Below, piece by piece: positions 7,401 to 16,800 of a DNA stretch of 64,000 nucleotides. The notes under the pieces were generated by a model, which was given only the letters and a program-made list of their open reading frames with translations, ran no database searches and was not told the DNA's origin. Within the stretch, counting starts at the first letter, position 1; each line of letters begins with the position of its first letter. This stretch comes from Chlorobium sp. Its GTDB lineage: Bacteria > Bacteroidota > Chlorobiia > Chlorobiales > Chlorobiaceae. The position numbers and the translations under genes are program-made. The stretch covers positions 1 through 64,000 of the forward strand of contig SZXX01000044.1 in the NCBI GenBank assembly GCA_005843825.1, in the 5' to 3' direction.

Positions 7401-7761
7401 GCCTTTAAACAGCATTCAGGCAAGAATAGAGGAGCTGCAGAACACCATTGCCGAAAAAGAAGATCAGATCAGGTCGAGAGCTCTGCATCTTTCAGAAAGT
7501 ATTAAAGCTGAACTTGAACCAATGCAGATTGTCAAAAAATATCCATTTCAGGCTGCCGGAGTAACCTTTCTGACCGGTCTGGTGTTAACAAGGGCACTGC
7601 GTGGCCCCAAACGCACTCCATCTTCGGAACAGCCAGACTGTTACCCTGTTCAACCACAGAGAAACAGTGCGCTCTATACCATCGGGCTTGATGTCCTGCG
7701 ATCCGCAAAGGATCTTGGATTCAGTTACCTTCAAAAATATATCGACGGTAAACTCAAGTAA
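7384..7761 (+). CDS. small membrane-associated protein of the YqjD/YqjE cluster
   Basis: A 125-aa protein with a coiled-coil N-terminus (IQARIEELQNTIAEKEDQIRS, about 8-30), then a single hydrophobic stretch YPFQAAGVTFLTGLVLTRAL followed by a basic region. Its design resembles YqjD/ElaB proteins (helical soluble part, Y-P-F-x-A-A-G membrane segment), but the C-terminal 50 residues are unusual and soluble. It overlaps the preceding gene and is probably translated with it. No catalytic residues are evident. Confidence 0.65.
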   Translation: MTTKNEPLNSIQARIEELQNTIAEKEDQIRSRALHLSESIKAELEPMQIVKKYPFQAAGVTFLTGLVLTRALRGPKRTPSSEQPDCYPVQPQRNSALYTIGLDVLRSAKDLGFSYLQKYIDGKLK

Positions 7762-7987
7762 CCTGCCCAATACGCCCTCCTCCTTTTACCGTTCCCTGAA
7801 CCTGTTCCCAATTCAGGGCTTCAAGAGGACAACATGACTTTTATTACAGAAATTACTTACCTTGTTTAACAGAGTAATTGATTATTTCTGGCTCAACCGA
7901 AAGCTGGCCCTCTCAATATCTTAGTGAGCTGAAGATTTCAAGGGTGCTTTCAACCAGTTTAATTTTTTTGGGCACTACATCCAGACT

Positions 7988-10900
7988 ATGACCATCCAGC
8001 ATAACCCGTCAGCAGTTCAAAGCAAGGAACACTTTTATGTCAACAGAAATGCCCGGAAACTTTTTCATCTGACTGATCCTGCATTTCTGGCTTTACCCTC
8101 TACCGGTCAGGAAAGTTTCAAACAAGCTGAGAAACAGACCGGCATAATCAATGACTTCCTGATAAAACAGAAAGGTGCCGAAGCAAAACCGGTTCTTCCT
8201 GCACAGTTCAACGGCATGAAGCTGCTGCATGAACTGTTTCACTATGTCATGACTTCATCCATTGCCGCCAGGCAGCCTACCCTTCTTGAAAACGCTTATA
8301 CAACATTTGAAACGGAAATTTCAAAAGAGCAATCAACCGAATACCTGACACGGTTTATCAGCGCATTTCCTACAGAAAAAGTTTATGCAGGATCTGAAAC
8401 GCCCTTATCCTGGCTGAACATACAGAACAACAAAAAATATCTGCTTGAGGAATCATTCCTTGTCTGGCTTAATTCGCAGAATCCTGCTCTTGACCAGTTT
8501 TCTGACCTCTTGACTGATCAGAACGTGATGAAGGAAGAGGCATACAGGAAACTGATTCTGACCATGCAGAGCTCAATGAAGGCGATGGGACCGGTAGGTG
8601 CCGGAAATATTGACCTTATCGAACTGCTCACCGAGCCAATACGACACGCTCCATCATCAATCCTTGATCAGCTCCGTTATATCCAGCTGAAATGGTCGGA
8701 CCTTCTGGCAGATTCTCCTCTCTGGTCATTGCTTCCCGCAGCTATTGATCTGATTGAGGATGAGGATAAGTACCTGTTTTTCGAAAAAATCGCCCATAGT
8801 GAGGAGGCCGGCAAAGCGAGCCACTTTTTTGAAAAAGAGGCCCATATACCGAGTTACAGCGCTTCTGACAGTGATGCTCCGGCAAACTATTCCACCGACT
8901 CATCATGGATGCCTGAAGTGGTCATGCTGGCTAAAAGCACCTACGTCTGGCTTGACCAGCTCAGCAAACTTTACCGGCGCCCGATCAACCGCCTGCAGGA
9001 TATTCCCGATGAAGAACTGGACTTGATGGCTGATCGTGGTTTTACTGCACTATGGTTAATCGGTATCTGGCAACGAAGCTACGCCTCACAAAAAATCAAA
9101 CAGCTGCAGGGAAACCCTGAAGCTAAAGCGTCAGCGTATGCTCTCGAAAAATATGATATTTCTGATGATATCGGCGGCTATGAGGGTTATGAGAACCTCA
9201 GGCACCGAACCAGGATTAGAGGAATCCGTCTGGCAAGCGATATGGTTCCGAACCATACCGGAATGGATTCTGAATTGGTACGAAACAGTCCTGACTGGTT
9301 TCTTTCCACCGCTACACCTCCATACTATAATTACTCCTATAACGGACCGAATCTCAGCAGTGATTCCCGCTACGGCATTTACCTTGAAGATGGCTACTGG
9401 AACCGTTCCGATGCTGCAGTGACCTTCAAACGGGTCGACTACCTCACCGGCGACACTCGCTATATCTATCATGGCAATGACGGCACCATCATGCCGTGGA
9501 ACGATACTGCCCAGTTGAACTTTCTCAGCCCTGAAGTGCATGAAGGAGTCATACAACAGATCCTGCATGTCGCAAGGATGTTTCCAATCATCCGTTTTGA
9601 TGCCGCCATGGTGCTGGCAAAACGGCACATTCAACGTCTTTGGTTCCCCCTCCACGGCCAGAGCGGAGGCGTCCCTTCACGCTCATCATGCGCAATGAGT
9701 ATGGCTGAATTCGATGCCGCCATTCCTGAGGAGTTCTGGCGCGAAGTGGTTGACCGGATCCACAGGGAAGTACCCGATACCCTGCTGCTGGCTGAAGCAT
9801 TCTGGATGCTTGAAGGGTATTTTGTACGAACGCTTGGAATGCATCGAGTCTATAACAGTGCGTTCATGCACATGCTTAAAAAAGAGGATAATGCCGAGTA
9901 CCGGTATCTGATCAAAAACACCCTGGAGTTTGATGCTGAAATACTCAAGCGGTATGTCAACTTCATGAATAACCCTGATGAAGATACCGCCATTGCCCAG
10001 TTCGGTCGGGGAGATAAATATTTCGGTGTCTGCGTTATGATGCTGACCATGCCTGGACTTCCAATGTTCGGCCACGGACAGGTAGAGGGTTTCACCGAAA
10101 AATACGGGATGGAATACGCCAAGGCTTATTATGATGAACAGCCTGACGAAAACCTTGTTTCTCGCCACTATCGCGAGATTTTTCCCATCATGAAAAAGCG
10201 TCCGCTCTTTGCAGAGGTACGAAACTTTTTCCTGTATGATGTCTATTCGCCTGAAGGCAGTGTCAATGAAAATATTTTTGCCTATTCTAACCGCCTCGGT
10301 GATGAAAAAGCTCTTGTGGTTTTTAACAACCGCTTTGAACATGCCAGCGGCTGGATTAAAACCTCCGTAGGCTACCGCCAGAACGATGAAATACGACAGA
10401 GTTCACTGATTGACGGTCTCAACCTGAGTCACGAGGACGGTACCTTTGTTATTTTCAGGGATCATGCCAGCGGAATGGAGTTTATCCGTTCTAACAGAGA
10501 GATTGCTAAAAACGGAATCATGGTTGCCCTGGATGGCTACAAGTACAATGTATTCCTTGAATTCCGGGAAGTCCGTCCTTCAAGACTACGTCCTTATGAC
10601 AGGCTTGCAGGGGAGCTCAACGGTCGGGGAACCGGGTCAATCGAAGAGGCTGTGCTTACCATGAGCCTGTCGCCAATACACCGGTTAGTGACAGCATTTC
10701 TTACCTCTGAACAGCTTATACCTTCGCAAGAAGAACTGCATGACGAAAATGAGGCTCTCGCATTTGAACAATCAATCGGCTTGCTTCTTGAACGTGTTGC
10801 TCTGCAGTTCAGTGAACTCATGGAAAAGCCTGTTGACCTCCCTGAAACTATTGCCGCAGAGGCATCAGTACTCTACCGCAGAGCTGATGCCCTTGCTGAG

Positions 10901-11482
10901 CTGCTGCCAGGGCAACCTGACTCTCGCAAACTTCAGACCGCCCTCGGCTTGAGCAGCCCGGGTAAAGCGGACTATTTCACAATTGTCCGGCACTGGATTG
11001 TGCTTGTCACATTGCAGCAGATGGTTGAAGCAACAGTAGTAGAGAGCTCAAACATAATTGACAACTGGCTGATGCAGAGTGCGCTCTCCTCAATTTATCC
11101 GGAAAAGGGTATCACCGGGATTCCGGGAGACAACTTGCCAGATCTGCTCTGCTGCATGCTCAGTCCAAAACCTGAGCTTATAGCTGATGGTCCCGAAGCT
11201 CATCTCCACGCTCTTTTACAGACGCTCTATACTGTAGAGAAAACTCATCTCGGACGAATGCTGCAGTTCGATGAACGCCATCATAAAATCTGGTTCCGTG
11301 AACACCGCTTCAGCGTACTGATGGCATGGCTTTCCCTGCAGGAATTGCTGAAAGTGAAGACGGCTGATAAAAAGACACCGGAAACAGTGATTGCTGCATG
11401 GGTAGAAGCTACTGAAACAATCGATATGCAGGCTTTCCTTGCGGGATATGAAATAGGCGAATTACTGAGGATAAAATCCTGA
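7988..11482 (+). CDS. large GH13 alpha-amylase-family protein (1164 aa)
   Basis: Its central third carries a GH13 (beta/alpha)8 catalytic domain. Region I is DMVPNH (about residue 418); region II is RFDAAM (catalytic nucleophile Asp about 537); region III is LLAEAFW (general acid Glu about 603). Region IV reads NNPDED (about 661), keeping the Asp but with Pro where most GH13 enzymes have His. The first roughly 300 residues and the last roughly 400 are mainly helical and match nothing I recognise. The length is about twice that of a simple amylase. No signal peptide is seen, so it is presumably cytoplasmic and acts on glycogen or related alpha-glucans. It is monocistronic, ending at a strong terminator. 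Substrate unknown. Confidence 0.8.
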   Translation: MTIQHNPSAVQSKEHFYVNRNARKLFHLTDPAFLALPSTGQESFKQAEKQTGIINDFLIKQKGAEAKPVLPAQFNGMKLLHELFHYVMTSSIAARQPTLLENAYTTFETEISKEQSTEYLTRFISAFPTEKVYAGSETPLSWLNIQNNKKYLLEESFLVWLNSQNPALDQFSDLLTDQNVMKEEAYRKLILTMQSSMKAMGPVGAGNIDLIELLTEPIRHAPSSILDQLRYIQLKWSDLLADSPLWSLLPAAIDLIEDEDKYLFFEKIAHSEEAGKASHFFEKEAHIPSYSASDSDAPANYSTDSSWMPEVVMLAKSTYVWLDQLSKLYRRPINRLQDIPDEELDLMADRGFTALWLIGIWQRSYASQKIKQLQGNPEAKASAYALEKYDISDDIGGYEGYENLRHRTRIRGIRLASDMVPNHTGMDSELVRNSPDWFLSTATPPYYNYSYNGPNLSSDSRYGIYLEDGYWNRSDAAVTFKRVDYLTGDTRYIYHGNDGTIMPWNDTAQLNFLSPEVHEGVIQQILHVARMFPIIRFDAAMVLAKRHIQRLWFPLHGQSGGVPSRSSCAMSMAEFDAAIPEEFWREVVDRIHREVPDTLLLAEAFWMLEGYFVRTLGMHRVYNSAFMHMLKKEDNAEYRYLIKNTLEFDAEILKRYVNFMNNPDEDTAIAQFGRGDKYFGVCVMMLTMPGLPMFGHGQVEGFTEKYGMEYAKAYYDEQPDENLVSRHYREIFPIMKKRPLFAEVRNFFLYDVYSPEGSVNENIFAYSNRLGDEKALVVFNNRFEHASGWIKTSVGYRQNDEIRQSSLIDGLNLSHEDGTFVIFRDHASGMEFIRSNREIAKNGIMVALDGYKYNVFLEFREVRPSRLRPYDRLAGELNGRGTGSIEEAVLTMSLSPIHRLVTAFLTSEQLIPSQEELHDENEALAFEQSIGLLLERVALQFSELMEKPVDLPETIAAEASVLYRRADALAELLPGQPDSRKLQTALGLSSPGKADYFTIVRHWIVLVTLQQMVEATVVESSNIIDNWLMQSALSSIYPEKGITGIPGDNLPDLLCCMLSPKPELIADGPEAHLHALLQTLYTVEKTHLGRMLQFDERHHKIWFREHRFSVLMAWLSLQELLKVKTADKKTPETVIAAWVEATETIDMQAFLAGYEIGELLRIKS

Positions 11483-11506
11483 TATTTTCTTCTTTGTTCG
11501 TCATAC

Positions 11507-11551
11507 TATACAACACAAAAGCCCGGTTGGACCGGGCTTTTGTGTTGTATA
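11507..11551. terminator. bidirectional intrinsic terminator
   Basis: A perfect 21-bp stem with a TGG loop between the convergent amylase-family gene and petB. GC-rich inner arms (GCCCGGT/ACCGGGC) are flanked by A-rich and T-rich outer arms, so it can terminate transcription from either side. Confidence 0.9.
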
Positions 11552-11565
11552 AACAAATGTTTCAG

Positions 11566-12831
11566 TTACCAGCCATACTCAAGATAAACACGATAGGTGT
11601 TAATGAGCAGGAAGGCAAGAACTGCAAGACCCAAGAATGTAAAGATTGGGCTTTTCTGTTCCTGTGAAGCCCTGCGATCAAGGAATGGAACTGTTGCCCA
11701 TACAAGTCCTCCGACAGTCAAGAGAACAATAGCGACAAGTTCGCCACCCTCAAACTTGAGATCTTTAAGCATCTGGAACTCAGCCCAGAAATACCATTCA
11801 GGCTTGATACCGACAGGTGCAGGTGCAAGCGCATTGGCTTTCACTCCTATTCCCCATGGATATACTGCGGCAAGATAAACAAGCAGGGCAAAACCGATAA
11901 GCCAGCCGATTCCATCTTTGGCAAGAAAGGTCGGGAAAAACTTCTCGTACCCTTTAATCAAGCCGGACTCTTTGTAACCAATCGGAGCTGATGTACCAAG
12001 AATCTGAACAAGAGCCAGATGGGCTGAAAGCAACAGCAGGATCAGGCCTGGAAGCAGAACAACGTGCATGGAGAACATACGGGTAAGCGTTTCGCCACTT
12101 ACATCTTCACCACCACGAAGAATACTGACAAGCAATGCACCGCCGGGAGCGACTTTTGGAGTTTCGGTACCAACCTGGGTAGCAAAAAATGCCAGTTCGT
12201 TCCAGGGAAGAAGGTATCCTGTAAATCCAAAACCGAGGGTCAGCACGAGAAGTATAAAACCACTCACCCACATAAGCTCACGGGGTTTGCGGTATGACTT
12301 CATAAAGAAAGTGCTGAACATGTGAATAAATGCCATCAGCGCCATGAGATTGGCCGACCATGCATGGATCTGGCGAAGAAGCCAGCCAAACGGAATCTCT
12401 TTCTGGATGAAGACAAAAGAAGCAAAAGCTTCAGATTCGGTTGGTTTGTAGTACTGCAGCAGCAGTAAGCCGGTCAGAATCTGGATAATGAAGAAGAAAA
12501 GGGCCAGTCCACCAAAGTAATACCAGAATGAGAGGCGGTGTTTTGGAACTTCTTTTTTCTTCAGGTAATCAATTACCGGAAGCACTACATAAAAGCGCTC
12601 CTGGAACCACGCACCCAGAGGGCCAAGACGTGAATCCTTGTACGGATTCGAATCCGGACGATCTACCGCGGGTTTATAAACACCACTTTGTGATGCTGCC
12701 GGTTTTGCAGCAGCCGGTGGGGTTGCGGGTTTTGCAGCAACCGGAGCTGCCGGCTTGGCGGCACCCGGAGCGGCGGGTTTCGGCTTGGCGGGAATATTTC
12801 CTGCCGAAGCGTTCTGATTGTTTTCAGCCAT
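11566..12831 (-). CDS. petB: cytochrome b of the green sulfur bacterial bc complex
   Basis: A 421-aa integral membrane subunit of the quinol:cytochrome c oxidoreductase. Haem-ligand His pairs lie in helices B and D: the first pair (RQIHAW ... FIHMF) has 13 intervening residues and the second (SMHVV ... SAHL) has 14, as in b6-type proteins. The Qo-site motif PEWYF is in the C-terminal half, so b6 and subunit-IV-like parts are fused in one chain. An unusual Pro/Ala/Lys-rich extension (about 12-50) precedes the helices, a known trait of Chlorobium cytochrome b. It lies 35 bases downstream of petC in the same operon. It works with the Rieske protein in cyclic electron flow. Confidence 0.95.
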   Translation of the reverse strand: MAENNQNASAGNIPAKPKPAAPGAAKPAAPVAAKPATPPAAAKPAASQSGVYKPAVDRPDSNPYKDSRLGPLGAWFQERFYVVLPVIDYLKKKEVPKHRLSFWYYFGGLALFFFIIQILTGLLLLQYYKPTESEAFASFVFIQKEIPFGWLLRQIHAWSANLMALMAFIHMFSTFFMKSYRKPRELMWVSGFILLVLTLGFGFTGYLLPWNELAFFATQVGTETPKVAPGGALLVSILRGGEDVSGETLTRMFSMHVVLLPGLILLLLSAHLALVQILGTSAPIGYKESGLIKGYEKFFPTFLAKDGIGWLIGFALLVYLAAVYPWGIGVKANALAPAPVGIKPEWYFWAEFQMLKDLKFEGGELVAIVLLTVGGLVWATVPFLDRRASQEQKSPIFTFLGLAVLAFLLINTYRVYLEYGW

Positions 12832-12866
12832 CTTTCCTGACTCCCTTGTTTTTCAAGAATTAAAGG

Positions 12867-13412
12867 TTAAGCTTTTGCGATAATAAGATTTTCCCCTTCA
12901 ACCCTTACTTTAAACGAGGCTAAAGGTAAAGGCTGCGGGCCGGAAATGATTTCTCCGGTCTGCTTGTACTTTGCTCCATGACAGGGGCAGGCGATAAGAC
13001 TCTGGGCATTATCCCAATGTACAAGGCATCCAAGATGGGTACAGACAGCACTGCATGCAGTAAGCTTGCCGTTGTCGTTGACAACAAGAATTTTGTCCTT
13101 GTTAAACTGAAAAATCTTGAAGCCTTTCAGGGGAACTTCAGATGCTTTTCCTACAACCAGTTCTTTGACGTTTGTTGCCGTCTTGGTTGGAGGAATAATG
13201 TACTTGACTACAGGATAAAGTGTAGAGATGGCTACAGCAGCGCCGATACCTCCTACAATTTTTCCGAGAAAACTGCGGCGCTCGAAATCAACTCCCTTAA
13301 GGCCCTCCTCCCGTGGCTTACCGCCTGGAACGGAACCGGATGAAGAGACTGGTGCACCTGCTCCAAGTGCGCCCAACCTTGACGGACTCTTGAAATTACC
13401 TTGTTGTGCCAT
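12867..13412 (-). CDS. petC: Rieske iron-sulfur protein
   Basis: A 181-aa subunit of the bc complex carrying the high-potential 2Fe-2S cluster. Cluster ligands are in CTHLGC and CPCHG, with a disulfide Cys in each. The N-terminus is Gly/Ser/Pro-rich, followed by ERRSFLGKIVGG, a Tat-like twin-arginine membrane anchor (about 46-75), and then the periplasmic beta domain. The start is supported by AAGGAGA upstream. It is the first gene of petC-petB, transcribed leftward. Confidence 0.95.
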   Translation of the reverse strand: MAQQGNFKSPSRLGALGAGAPVSSSGSVPGGKPREEGLKGVDFERRSFLGKIVGGIGAAVAISTLYPVVKYIIPPTKTATNVKELVVGKASEVPLKGFKIFQFNKDKILVVNDNGKLTACSAVCTHLGCLVHWDNAQSLIACPCHGAKYKQTGEIISGPQPLPLASFKVRVEGENLIIAKA

Positions 13413-13585
13413 TACGATCTATCTCCTTTTTAAAACTTTTTGTTATCAAATCAATAATGCAAGTACCTCCCGGCGGTTCAACGACAGCCACTTTCTTTCA
13501 GCTATGCTTGATTCTTTTCCTGAACAGCAATCATTTTGAAAGCAATTCCGAATAGGGCAAACAAACTGTCCAATTTATATTTTTT

Positions 13586-14716
13586 TTAACGATTAATCCA
13601 ATCCAGAGAACTTTTAATATTATTATAGCTGTCATACATCGTGGATGACTTCCCGTCGCGCCATATGCGGCTTCGGGTAAAAACCCTCATAAATCTTGAC
13701 TGCAGGCGCCCTGGATTGAGAAATTCTGATATTCCTTTTATACCCTCTATCTGATTACCGTCTATCTGCAATGACATTCCGGATGCAAACCTTAGGTAGA
13801 ATGGCCCGGCATCCAGCACCTGATTGTGATGAACCTTCAAACAAATATTCTCATACTGCAACTCAAGATCCCTGCTGTGGAGCGGCGAAAAAAAGCCTCG
13901 TCTGAAATTGCGTTCCCTGAAATTCACTTTGTCCAGCACAGTCACTTTACCAGTCGTATTGTCGTGCAGAAGCAGCAGAACAAGGGGTTGATAAGCGTTG
14001 TCGTTAAAAAACGTCACATAATAAATCAAGTCAACCCGCTCTGAAAAAGCCCGACCCCAATACCAGCGGGCAAGATACTCCTGCATCGGCAAAGCTCCCA
14101 CATTATGGTCATGGTATCCGATCGCACTGACAGGAATGTTTTGAACAGCACCGCTCTTTTGATCAATAATTTCAATCTTACCTTCAACATCAGCCTTCGG
14201 AACACTCAAGAGCCACTGGTGAAGGGGAACTCTGCCGGCATTGTTTTCATCTTTTTTTTCGTAGACAATCCTGCGGCAGGAGGAAAACAAAAACGTTGCT
14301 TTTACAGCTTTTTGACGGGCAGGAAAGGAAAAATCGATATCCAGAGCATACTCATCTTTCAAGCTGTCGTAAGTAAAACGGTTTTTTTCGAACCTTACGC
14401 CGATATCAGATCGACTGCTTTCGAAAAGTCCATTACTTCCCTCTTTAATAAAATTAAGGATCTCGCGACCGTTTTCGTACAACTGGAAACTAAACCCTGA
14501 GTAATCGGACGGCAGAGGAGCTTCTTGGGTTATCCCATTTTTCCATTGTTCATAATGATTGGTATAGTATGGAGAAAATGGAAACCCCGAAAACCAGATA
14601 ATGACAAAAGAAAAACCGCTGAGCTTATCTTCAGCATCAAAATACCACCACTCATATGCTCCTGCCTGCTGTAAATCATGCCAGACTTCCTGATCACGCT
14701 CGGTCGTAATATTCAT
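13586..14716 (-). CDS. crtC: carotenoid 1,2-hydratase (CrtC family)
   Basis: A 376-aa protein of the CrtC/AttH-like superfamily, which hydrates the terminal 1,2 double bond of acyclic carotenoid ends (hydroxychlorobactene-type end group in green sulfur bacteria). The N-terminal segment AYEWWYFDAED is characteristic; further conserved aromatic stretches are HQWLLSVPKADVEG, YHDHNVG and LARWYWGRAF, with acidic and His residues likely in the active site. The length is in the family range. There is no signal peptide. It lies just before petC on the same strand but is separated from it by about 170 bases. Confidence 0.85.
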   Translation of the reverse strand: MNITTERDQEVWHDLQQAGAYEWWYFDAEDKLSGFSFVIIWFSGFPFSPYYTNHYEQWKNGITQEAPLPSDYSGFSFQLYENGREILNFIKEGSNGLFESSRSDIGVRFEKNRFTYDSLKDEYALDIDFSFPARQKAVKATFLFSSCRRIVYEKKDENNAGRVPLHQWLLSVPKADVEGKIEIIDQKSGAVQNIPVSAIGYHDHNVGALPMQEYLARWYWGRAFSERVDLIYYVTFFNDNAYQPLVLLLLHDNTTGKVTVLDKVNFRERNFRRGFFSPLHSRDLELQYENICLKVHHNQVLDAGPFYLRFASGMSLQIDGNQIEGIKGISEFLNPGRLQSRFMRVFTRSRIWRDGKSSTMYDSYNNIKSSLDWINR

Positions 14717-14865
14717 GCCTGCATTGGGTTATGTTCAAACACGGAAGCTGTGCTCGATGCTTTGCATGACATGTGATACCTTTGTAAATGTGGAAAGCAG
14801 GAAAAAAAGAGTGGACACTCATTCTATGTCCGGGGCAACTTCGAGGAAACTGCCGTTACTGGGTG

Positions 14866-14938
14866 TGGACAGAGAGGGAATCGAACCCCCGACACAAGGA
14901 TTTTCAGTCCTTTGCTCTACCAACTGAGCTACCTGTCC
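14866..14938 (-). tRNA. tRNA-Phe (GAA)
   Basis: A 73-nt cloverleaf on the minus strand. The acceptor is GGACAGG paired with TCTGTCC (one G-U pair), the D-arm is GCTC...GAGC, the anticodon stem is AAGGA/TCCTT with loop CTGAAAA (anticodon GAA), and the T-loop is TTCGATT. The discriminator is A and the CCA end is not encoded. It lies between gltX and crtC. Confidence 0.97.
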
Positions 14939-15042
14939 CTTTTTCGTGAGGCAAAGTATAGGAATAAATCTTCTTTTTTCAAAAGGAAAAAACCAAAAAC
15001 GGGGGTAAGCACTTTTGTGCTTACCGTAATCATGTTCCCCGG

Positions 15043-16551
15043 TCAAGCCGGAACTGTGATTGTTTCAATACCTTTCTGTATACGCCTGAGCACGGTCTCC
15101 TTACCCAGCACCTCAAGCATATGATAAAGACTTGGGCCGAAACTTACTCCTGAAGTCAGTATTCTCAGTGGATGGATAAGATAGGCTGCCTTAAGACCTT
15201 TGGGAGCCACAAACTCTTTAAGATTTGCCTCAATATTCTCAGCACTGAACTCCTCAAGAGAGTCAAGCACTGCACTGAACTCACCAAGCAGAACATTGGT
15301 ATCAGCCGCCCAGCGTTTTTGAACAGCCTCTTCATCATAAGATTCAGGCTCGAAAAAGAAGTAGGAAGAAAAGGTTACAAATTCATGTTCAAATCCTACC
15401 CGCTCACGCATGAGCTCTATCACTTTTCCAAGATATTCGTCCCCTGTAATAACCTCACGCGGCATCAACGACTCTTTCTTTGCAAGTTCACCGAGAAGAA
15501 TCGGCTTTATGACCTCAATAATTTTATCTGAAGCACGATTCTTGATGTACTGTTTTTCAAACCAGTTGAGCTTGTCAACATTAAAAACCGCACCGGCCTT
15601 TGCTACCCTTTCAAGTGAAAACTTGTCGACAAGCTGCTGCATACTGTAGACCTCCTGCTCGCTGCCCTCACCTTCATTCCAGCCCAGCATGGCAACAAAA
15701 TTAACAATAGCATCACAACTGTATCCCTTCCGGACATAATCCTCAACGGCAACATCGCCCTGCCGTTTGCTGAGTTTTGAGCGATCAGCATTAAGCAGAA
15801 GCGGGAGATGGGCAACCTTGGGAGGTTCCCAACCAAAGAATTCGTAGAGAAGAAGATGCTTCGGCATAGAGGAAAGCCACTCTTCACCTCTGATAATATG
15901 GGTGAACTCCATCAGATGGTCGTCAATAACACTGGCAAAATGATAGGTTGGAAACCCATCGGATTTCATCAGCACCTGATCGTCAATAGTCGCAGAGTCA
16001 AACTCTACAGGGCCCCTGATAATATCTTCAAACCAGACCGAAACATAATCGGGCACTTTCATGCGGATTACATAGGGCGATCCCTCATCAAGCTTTTTTT
16101 GGATCTGACCGGGTGGCATGGAACCACCCATCTCTTCAGGAAGCCATTTGCGGTTGTATTTCGGCTGGAGTCCCTGCTTTATCTGAAGCTGTCGGTTTTC
16201 TTCAAGCTCTTCATGGGTTGCAAAGCAGTAGTAAGCGTGATTATCGTCAAGCAGTTGCTGGCAATATCTGGCATAAATGTCAAGCCGTTCAGACTGAACA
16301 TAGGGCCCGAAATCACCGCCATGTTCCGGACTTTCATCAGCAATAATTCCTGCCCATTCAAGAGTTTTGATAAGATTTTTCTGCGCTCCCTCTACTTTCC
16401 TGGTTTGATCGGTATCTTCAATACGTATAACGAAAGTTCCATTCATTTTCTTTGCAAACAGGTAGTTATACAGTGCGGTTCTCAGTCCGCCTACGTGTAA
16501 ATAGCCTGTTGGAGAAGGTGCAAACCTGGTTCTAACCCTTTTACCAACCAT
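15043..16551 (-). CDS. gltX: glutamyl-tRNA synthetase
   Basis: A 502-aa class I aminoacyl-tRNA synthetase that charges tRNA-Glu, and in organisms with GatCAB (gatA is at 53590) probably also tRNA-Gln. The HIGH-type motif is in [12 protein letters not shown] and the KMSKS-type motif is KLSKRQG. I chose ATG at 16551 because homologous starts lie just before [10 protein letters not shown]; an in-frame GTG 30 bases earlier is possible, and neither has a clear ribosome binding site. The charged tRNA-Glu also feeds tetrapyrrole synthesis for bacteriochlorophyll. Confidence 0.95.
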   Translation of the reverse strand: MVGKRVRTRFAPSPTGYLHVGGLRTALYNYLFAKKMNGTFVIRIEDTDQTRKVEGAQKNLIKTLEWAGIIADESPEHGGDFGPYVQSERLDIYARYCQQLLDDNHAYYCFATHEELEENRQLQIKQGLQPKYNRKWLPEEMGGSMPPGQIQKKLDEGSPYVIRMKVPDYVSVWFEDIIRGPVEFDSATIDDQVLMKSDGFPTYHFASVIDDHLMEFTHIIRGEEWLSSMPKHLLLYEFFGWEPPKVAHLPLLLNADRSKLSKRQGDVAVEDYVRKGYSCDAIVNFVAMLGWNEGEGSEQEVYSMQQLVDKFSLERVAKAGAVFNVDKLNWFEKQYIKNRASDKIIEVIKPILLGELAKKESLMPREVITGDEYLGKVIELMRERVGFEHEFVTFSSYFFFEPESYDEEAVQKRWAADTNVLLGEFSAVLDSLEEFSAENIEANLKEFVAPKGLKAAYLIHPLRILTSGVSFGPSLYHMLEVLGKETVLRRIQKGIETITVPA

Positions 16552-16800
16552 AATGAGCGTTGTACTGTTTATTATTGACACAGAACTATTGCATGAGCAA
16601 TGAATTTAAGAAAAACTCACTGCTTTTGGATACACAAGATAACAGTTTAACCAGAAATTCTTGAGCCTGCAGGAATAATGGATATAACTTTCTGCTCTAT
16701 CAGCACATCTCACATAAACTTTTTGGTTTCGATTGCAGTTTTACTTTTAATTACTTTAAATGTAGTAAGTTACATTTTACGTCACCACTCAAGACTTGTT

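Noticed and set aside
7792-7822. CCCTGAA...TTCAGGG dyad before the amylase-family gene
   Set aside because: The arms are short with no T-run; not convincing as a terminator or operator.
16678-16800. Upstream extension of ftsH beginning at ATG 16678
   Set aside because: It would add a third hydrophobic helix before the normal N-terminus and lacks a clear ribosome binding site; the two-TM topology from 16801 fits FtsH better.
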